Of a stretch of DNA of 64,000 nucleotides, positions 51,078 to 60,000 are shown piece by piece (position 1 is the stretch's first letter; each line of letters opens with the position of its first letter). Below the pieces are notes generated by a model. That model worked only from the letters and a program-made list of their open reading frames with translations, did no database searches and was not told the origin of the DNA. The position numbers and the translations under genes were made by a program. The DNA comes from Anniella stebbinsi (taxonomy: Eukaryota; Chordata; Lepidosauria; Squamata; Anniellidae). Location of the stretch: NCBI GenBank assembly GCA_029215795.1, contig JARDYH010000004.1, positions 220,031,517 to 220,095,516 on the forward strand, given 5' to 3'.

Positions 51078-54000
51078 GGTGGCCCCACCCACTGCTAGCT
51101 CTGACCCAGCTCACTTCTGCCTTCAACCCTGCCCACCGCGGATTGTGCTCTCGACAGAAAAAATGCTTCCCACGCCTTCTGTAGTCCTCCAGACATGAGC
51201 GAGCGACCCAGAAAGGCCCTGCCTCTTGTACCTCTGTGTCAGAGTCTGTGGCTTGAAGCTCAAACTCCGAGATGGTTTTCTTTACTCCTTCCTGGACCCT
51301 CATTCCAGGGCTCTGCACAACAGGTAAAGAGTCATCTATCGGGTTGATGGTGATGTTGAAATTCTGGCTCACCTGTTTGGAGGAAACAAATGAGGGAGTG
51401 GCAACTTCAAAAGAAAAAGAAATCCCACCAGCTGCAGTCGTTCCACAGAGGAACTCCGCCTACGATGCCCTTGTCGAGAGCAAAAAGAAACCCGAGAGCA
51501 AAAAGAAACCCGCTCACCTCGTTTGAGCCCTCAGAAACGGAGAAGGCGAAGTTGTCGGAATGCTTCTCAGCCTCGCTGGTGTGGATGTAATGGACGCTGC
51601 GGGAGACCAAGTCGGCCTGGCTGAAGGAGCTGATCCTTCTGCCTGGAGAGGACACCACAGCAGCAGGGGAAAGAAAATGGCAGCAGGCTGATGTACCTAT
51701 GGACTGGAAACCTCATTCAGCTCCACAACTCCCCTGAAGGATCTGTCGCTCTTATGCCCATTTTACAGACAGGGAGCTGAGGTCGAACAAAGCCATCGTT
51801 GTTTGCCCAAGGCCACTGCTGTGATGCAAAGGCTCCACCCCTCCCCAGCTCCCTTCGAAAAACGCAAGGTGTTTTTCAAGTATTTGAAAGGAAGATTGGG
51901 AAAAACTGGGCCAGATCTACATCAAGCAGGATATAGCGGTAAGAAAGCGGTATATAAAAGGCAGGAGCCACACTACTGTTTTATAGTGGTACTGAAGTGC
52001 ACTGACAACTGTTGGGGCCCATAGACACATACCATATACTGCTTTCATAGCACGATATCCTGCTTGGTGCGGATCTGGCCCCGGTATCCTGCCAGTGACC
52101 TCCCTGCCACTGGTTCCCCCATTTCCCCCCTTTGCAATTGTAAACGTTCTTTTCCTAGCAAAGATGGGGGGAATGGTCAGCCAAAGACATGTAGAGCATT
52201 GTGGAGAAGGCGATCGCGAAGGAGATCAGTGGCTACTCTTCCTGATGGCTATATGCTACCTTCAGTATCAGGGTTGCGGAATGCCTATGGGGAAAACAAG
52301 CAGGAGGATGCTGTAGCTATGGAATTCCCTACCACAAGAGGGAGTGATGGCCACCATTTTGGATGGCTTTAAAAGGGGGTTGGATAGATTCCCAGAGGAG
52401 AAGGGGTATCAATGGTTACTAGCCCTGATAGCTATGTGTAGGCTGACCACATGAAAAGGAGGACAGGGCTCATGTAACTTTAACAGTTGTAGAGAAAAGG
52501 GGATTTCGGCCAGTGTCAGTTGTATGCAATTAGTTCCTGGTGAAATTCCCTCTTCATCACAACAGTTAAAGTTGCAGGCACTATATTAGAGTGACCATAT
52601 TCAAAAGAAGGCAGGGCCCCTGCAACTTTAACTGTTGTGATGAAGAGGGAATTTCACCAGGAACTAATTGCATACAACTGACACTGGCCGAAATTCCCTT
52701 TTCTCTACAACTGTTAAAGTTACAGGAGCCCTGTCCACCTTTTCATATGGTCATCCTAGCTATGTGCCACCTCCAGTATCTGAGGCAATAAGCCTGTGTG
52801 CACCAGTTGCTGGGGAACATGGGTGGGAGGGTGCTGCTGTTGCACTCCTGTCCTCCTCGTGGGTTTCCCACAGGCAGCTGGTTGGTCACTGTGTGAACAG
52901 GGTGCTGGATTAGATGGACCCTTGGCCTGATCCAGCAAGGTTGTTCTTATGTTCTTGTGGACCCCATTCAATCAACCCCAGAACTGAGGGGTACTGAGGT
53001 CTTCTCTAAATGAGGCGTGACTTTTCAAGTGGGGGAAATTCACGTTTCAAGCCTCTCCCACTCAAACTCTGTCAGCAACGCCAGCCCACTGAGTTCATGG
53101 CTGAGCAGCAATTTGAACCCAGGCGTGTCCTGGGTTCACGTCCATTGTTATATCTACTGAGACACGGACACACACACACACACACACACAAGCAAGGTAG
53201 TGGATGACACCTTGAAAAAACTAGAGCCATGCAAGTCCCGGTGAGATCAAAAGCACACAATCCCGCACTTCAAGTCCCCATGGGTTCCAGAGGGATGAGA
53301 GCATTGCCCTCGATGGTGTCCCCGCAAAAGGCAAATGCTTGCAAACCTGGCGATGCAGCGTGCTCCAGGTGTCCCAGCTGGGGCTGCTTGGTGATCCTGT
53401 ACAGGAGATCACTTGGCTCACTGCCCTGACCCTTGGCTGACAACTCGAGGGTGGTGATCTTCTTCACTGAGTTTTCATCCAGGGTCAGTCCGGTGTTGAC
53501 AATGATGGATGGAGGCAACCGATCCTCTGGAAGCATCCGAGACAAAGAGACAGGGTGACCATATGGAAAGGAGGACAGGGCGCCTGTATTTTTAACAGTT
53601 GCACAGAAAAGGGAATTTCAGCAGGTGTCATTGGTATGCAGGCAACACCTGGTGAAATCCCCCTCTTCATCACAACAGTTGGAGCTGCAGGAGCTATACT
53701 AGAGTGACCAGATACAAAAGAGGGCAGGGCTCCTGCAGCTTTAATTGTTGTGACGACGAGATTTCACCAAGTGCTGCATGCATACAAACAACACCTGCTG
53801 AAATTCCTTTTTCTATGAAACTGTTAAAAGATACAGAAGCCCTGCTCTCCTTTTCATATGGTCACCCTGCAAAGAAGCGAAGATAAGAGCTTGCTTTCCC
53901 CCCTCTCTCCTTCCCTTTGCTGTCTTCCTCTCTCTCATTCTAAACCAGGCTGCCCATCAGCTGATTAAAGAAATCGTAGCCAATGAAGCCTATTCCGGTC

Positions 54001-57000
54001 TCCATATCCCACTTAGGGTGGAGGCACAGTTGATTGTGACGAGAGACAGGGGTTTCTCAATGGGCGCACCAATATTGCTGAAACGCCTCGTCCTGTGAAG
54101 CATGGGTGACTCCTCTCTGGAAGTCTTTTGCCTCCTTTGGTGGAGACGTTCCTATTCCAGCAGCCTTTTGCCTGCTAAGAGTTCTTTTAAAGGTAGTTTT
54201 ACCTATGGTCTCTGCCTCTGTATTTTTACAGGGTTGGATCCAGATGCAGCCATACTTAAAATAGACACAATGAAAAAAACAATGCAAACTGAATTTGTGG
54301 CGACTAACCTAAGTTCCACTGATTTCACTGGGTCTACTCTAAATATGACTAAGTCCGGATACAACCCGCTGAATGTGTGGTTTCAATATTGTACTGTGAT
54401 TTCGAATTGTGAGCCGCTCTGAGTGGCTCACAGGCATTAGAAGAGCAGGATATAAATTACCATATAAGTAAAATAAATTAAAATAGGCATTTTAGGCCAT
54501 CTATTAAATTTGCATATGCTTAGGAACATTACTTTTGCTGGAAAACACATCATTGATTGGTTTATAAGTGATACACACTTGTTGCAGCCATAATCATTTT
54601 AGAAGGAGTATCGCCATCCTCCTGCATGAGAGAAAGGGGGATTGTCTCTTCTTAAGAAGGTGCTTCCTGACTCCACTGTTACATGAACTTCTATTAAAAA
54701 TTATACCGTAGTTTTTAGTTGACCAAAAGTTTTCCAGTTGATTAATCTAACTGAGTAAATTCTTCAATTCTAAGCCATGTGTGTGTGTGTGTGTGTTTTT
54801 TAAAAAAAACACTGTTGATTTCTTGAGAAAGAAATATGTTTGCCCATCGCCATACTCTGCAGGTGTCTTGAACAAAGCATTACCTAAGATATCATGGGAG
54901 AAATCTCTCTCTCTATATATGTATCCCCCAGAATGCACAATTAACCTGCGGAACTCCCTGACAAATGATATGGGGACGGGAGAAACAATGTGGTGATTTA
55001 TGTACATTAATGGAGAATAGGAACATAGATAACTATTAAGCAGGACAGCTGGGCTATAATGCTCAGGCTGTCCTTGAACTTTAGGCCAGTTAACACCCAA
55101 ATATTTACTGAATTGTAACCCTTGCCTGGTCCCCTTCATGGCTGATACTAACCTCTTCCCCTCTGCTTAAATCGAGTTCTCTTGCTCAAGTCTTCTCCAC
55201 AGTTCCCTCATTTCCAATTAACAAAAGCCAAACCAACGTCCTTGCCAAAGAACGCAAAGCTGTGGCAAGATCCCTGGCCTTACCTATTACGCTGATTGGA
55301 AATGCCTGGTCCACTATTTTGTTTCCTTCCGCATCTGCCACATCAAAAACGAAAGCCACTGTCCCTCCGTGTTCCCCTTTCTCATGGCTGTACTCCACCT
55401 GTCCTGTAGGGATAAGGCAGACATGAAAGAATGAAGGTAATACTCAAGAGGATTTGCACTTAGCTTGCGTTATTGCTTTTTCTGAAGTGTATGGCCAAGT
55501 TCTCACTGTGCTGGGAAACCTGCGTTTGGCCTGCACCATTTCAGACCACAAGTGAGGGCTCACAGGACTGAAGACACCTCCATACGAAGTATTTTGCTGA
55601 CATTCTAATTTTCTATGTGGAGAGTGGTGTTTGTTCCTGTTTTAAATTGGAGTCTGAAGCAGTACAGCCAAATACAGGCACACATCACCTGAGGGTCAAA
55701 CGACTCATGACATTCATTGTGTAATAAACATGCTGCGGAAGAGTGTTTTTTTACTCTCGTGTAAATGCACACAATCCCAATTTGGATTGGGACTACCATA
55801 CACTGGAAGGAGAGAATTAAATCTTCCTTCCCTCCTCTATTTGCGTCCCCAAATCCCTCCCTGCTCCACGTAGGGATTAAAAAATGGGGAAAACACTTCA
55901 TTGTCCCTTAACTCAGCCGAGGCAAGAGTGTGATTCATCACTCCCTGCTCTCCCTTCCAGATTAGCAAATCTTACAGCTTTTAAAATCTATACCCCCAGT
56001 GTTTGCCAAGTGAAAGTATCAATCCAAAAATGTGAGAAGCAGCTGTACATACGTGCACTACACAACCTGGCACTGGAACCACGATAAAATGCCAGAAATC
56101 TGTTTTACAAGCTCCATCACACCTAATAATTTCCCCTGGTTTGCCTCCACGGTTTTTTACCTCTGATGCAGAAGCGCAGCAAGTTTATGGTCCCTTTCAC
56201 CTGAATAGCTGCTCTTTCACTCTTTTGCTTGTTTGCTCTTCCACTCCACTCCACTCCACCCGCCCCTTCTTTTTTCCTCCAGTTCATTGGTTGCTCCTCC
56301 CCGCCCCCCTTAACAAGATGTATACAAGCAAGGCCTGTCAGATGAGCACTTCAACCAGACCGCTTTTCTGCTGGGCAAAAATGGAACAACCCTTTAGTCT
56401 GGCTCTTTGGCAGCATCGAGGGAGTACAATCCTATCTCTGCAGAGATTCAGTTGTATGATTTTAAAGAACGCTTTTGAGCCTGGGATGCAAGGTGTGGGT
56501 TTTATATTGAGGCTTGGAGCCGGCTGCTGGGAGAGATCGCTTTTCCCTGCCAGGACCTGATGCAATCCATTCAAGCCAACAGCAAGACTCCCGTCACAGC
56601 ACACGCCCCAACAAAGTAAAATGCTGTACAGCACTAGATGGAGACTTAAGGGTGCATTAAACCGCTTAGGGAAAATAATCCAAACTTTTAGCATTCTAGG
56701 AAAGGCTGGGGAAGAGGCAGGGTGTCAGCAGGACAGGCAAGGTGTCATGTGAGTACCGTGCTGCAAGTCCACACACCAGGCATGGTGAGAGTGCACTAAA
56801 TTGCTGGTGTGATGGAGCTCTACATCTCAGACCCGGAACTACTCACCTTTATTGATATCAGCCTGGGTGAAACTTGAGACTGGTCCCTTGACAGAGATCT
56901 GAACCAAGGAATCCCTTTTATGCATCTGCAGAACTCCAAGGACGGGATCTTTCTTCATGATGTATCTGATTGTCTCGTCATCTGAGTCAGCATCTGTGGC

Positions 57001-60000
57001 TTTTAAGTGCTGGTCTGTAATGACTGCTGTTGAGCCTAGATGGAAGAAGATTGTAGTCGAAAACAGACTCTTCCTTCTCGCCGAGTCATTCGGAAAGTGT
57101 ATTTCCAGTACAATCTCACGTATTCAAAATGGCCCGGGGGACCCACCAAAATGTTCAGATTTAAATGTCATATGAACAGAGCTGCAATTTTAGATGGGGG
57201 TGGGTGGGCACTGAATAAAGGGTTTCAAGGAGAAGAGAGAACACTACTGGTAAGAACATAGTAAAAGCCATGCTGGATCAGACCCAGGGTCCATCCAGTC
57301 CAGCACTCTGTTCACACAGCGGCCAACCAGCTGACGACAAGAGACCCACAAGCAGGACATGGTGCAACTGCACCCTCCCAACCCTATTCCCCAGCAACTG
57401 ATGTATATAGGCTTACTACCTCCGAATACTGGAGGTAGCACATAGCCATCAGGACTAGTAGCCTTTGATAGCCTTCTCCTCCTCCAGGAATTTATCCAAC
57501 CCCCTTTTAAAGCCATCCAAGTTGGTGGCCATCAACACATCTTGTGGTAGCGAATTCCATAGTTTAACTATGCGCTGTGTGAAGAAGTCTTTCCTTTTAT
57601 CTGTCCTATGTCTCCCACCAATTAGCTTCACGGGATGACCCTGTAGTATTATGGGAAAGGGAGAACAATGTCTCCTTATCCACATTCTCCACACCATGCA
57701 TCATTTTGTACACCTCTATCAGGTCTCCCTTCAACCTCCTTTTGTCCAAGCTGGACCATCCCAGCTGTTGTAACCTCCCCTCATAGGGGAGATGCTCCAG
57801 CCCTTTCATCATTTTAGTTGCCCTTTTCTGCACTTCCCCCGATTATGTTTGTAGCTCCAATTGTAGCTCCAATTGTAGTTTGGTTTTATGCTGGTGTTCA
57901 TTGTTGTTTTTTAGAACGTTTGCTGCTCTTGCTATTTTTTTTCTTTTTTTACTGGTTTTATTTGTCCATCGATTTTTATTATGTGAGTTTTATTGTTGTA
58001 CGCTCCTGTCCTGAACGGCGGCAAGGAAACATTTAAAATTAATAAAGAGGTACAGGTACACAATTATTAAAAGCATACAGCAGCCTACGTGCCAATTGTA
58101 TAGGCCAGCCTTCCTTAAACTTAACCAACACCCATCATCCCCAGCCATGCTGAGTAGGAATGATGGCAGTTGTAGTCCAACCCCATTCGTAGGGCTCCGA
58201 TCGAGGAACACTGTCAGAAGAACAGAGTATGGGAGAATCAGGCTGTAATGGAGATAGAGGCAAGGGATTCTTTGGTGAAGTCTATGGCTGCCTCTACAAG
58301 AGGCATTTAAAGCTCTTTCAAGGCCCATTAAAAAATTTACTTCTACAAGAACGGAGCGCAAATCGGGTGTAGAGGCGCGCTATCCCTCCGATTATGCGCA
58401 TTATCGAATGAGCGTTAAACAGCGAGTTTTATTTTGCTCCGGCCATTAAAGCGCATTTTGGCTATGTGAACAAGCGCTTATGCGCATTAACTACTTGTAA
58501 AGCGCATTTTGGTCATCCGTTAATGCGCTTCGCCGCCTCTCGCCGCCTCTTGTGCAGAGGTATTAGGCGTAAATGCGCTTCAGCGATTATGCGCATAATC
58601 GCCTAACCAGGCGCAAAAGCGAATCCTTGTAGAGGGGACCTTTGTAAAGGGCATGGAACAATTTGAAGGAACGGAAAGAGCAAGCATGCCAGGGCAAACA
58701 CTGCAGGGTTAAAATGGCTTAAGAATCATTCTTTTTTCCCCGGGGGAACCCTGGGAATTTTAGTGCATTCACAGGGAGCTAAGAAAGACCATTAAGAGTT
58801 CTCTGCACCTCTCCAAACTACAATTGCTGTATAAATCTACAGGGAAGTGATCACTGTTAAAGATTGTAGGCTTACAGTCAATTTGAGTACTCTAAGAATT
58901 TGGGTAATGGATCTTCACACGCATAATTCATTGCATCCTTTAAAGAAATGGAGGATGTTACAGAGGGGGTATGCTCCAGGCAAGTGGTGTCGCTATCAAC
59001 ACTGCTGCCATCTCGGCCCCAAACCACGACTGCCATTCATTCTTTGCATTCTGTACCGGTGGAAAGTTGCAGCCCCCGGTTCACGACTAATCTGGGTGGA
59101 TGCACGGTTGGCAGGGCAATGGCAAACTCCACCTTCCCAGTCCGCGTGTAGACACCATCCGACAGTGAAAATCTGAACTCATCAGACAGGACTCCGGAGC
59201 TGCCCAGTGTGTAAACGATCCGTTCATCCAGGACATCCTGGTAGGTGAAGGTCGAGCCCTCTGAGAGAGTGTGCCCATTCTCCAGGGGCTCCAAGAGAGA
59301 CTGTCTCTTGCTGAGATAACCTGAGAACAGGGGGAATACTGTGAGTCAGGTCAAGGGTGCAAGATTCTCAAATTTGGCCCATTTGGGCTTCCCCAGGTGG
59401 CCATGACCCCTTCCCCTGGCCCCATCATCCTTTCCCCACACCACCAATTGCCGAATGGTTTCCAAGATTTTCCAGGCTATTTATTTATTTATTTATTGCA
59501 TTTATATCCCACCTTTTTTCCTCCAAGGAACCCAAGGCAGCGTACATAATACTCCTCCTCTCCATTTTATCCTCACCACAGCAACCCTGTGAGGTAGGTT
59601 GGGTTGAGAGTGTGTGACTGGCCCAAAGTCACCCGGTGAGCTTCCGTGGCCGAGTGGGGACTAGAACTCGGATCTCCTGACTCCCAGTCCAACACTCTAG
59701 CCACTACACCATACTGCCTTTTTACCTTGTTTAAAAGGTTGAAAGGCCTTTCCTAAGCCTCTATTTTTTTGTCCTGCGTCGATGCTCTCCTCCTTTTGGT
59801 TTTTCCTTTTCATTCCCCCATATCCCATTCCTACCATTGTTACTCCTCCGTTACACAGCCTTTCCCAACCCAGTGCCTTCCACTGGTTTTGAACTATAAT
59901 TATTATTATTATTATTGTTATTATTATTATTATTATTTATAAACCGCCTCTCCCTCTGGATCGAGGTGGGGAACAACAATAAATATAAAATACAAAGACC

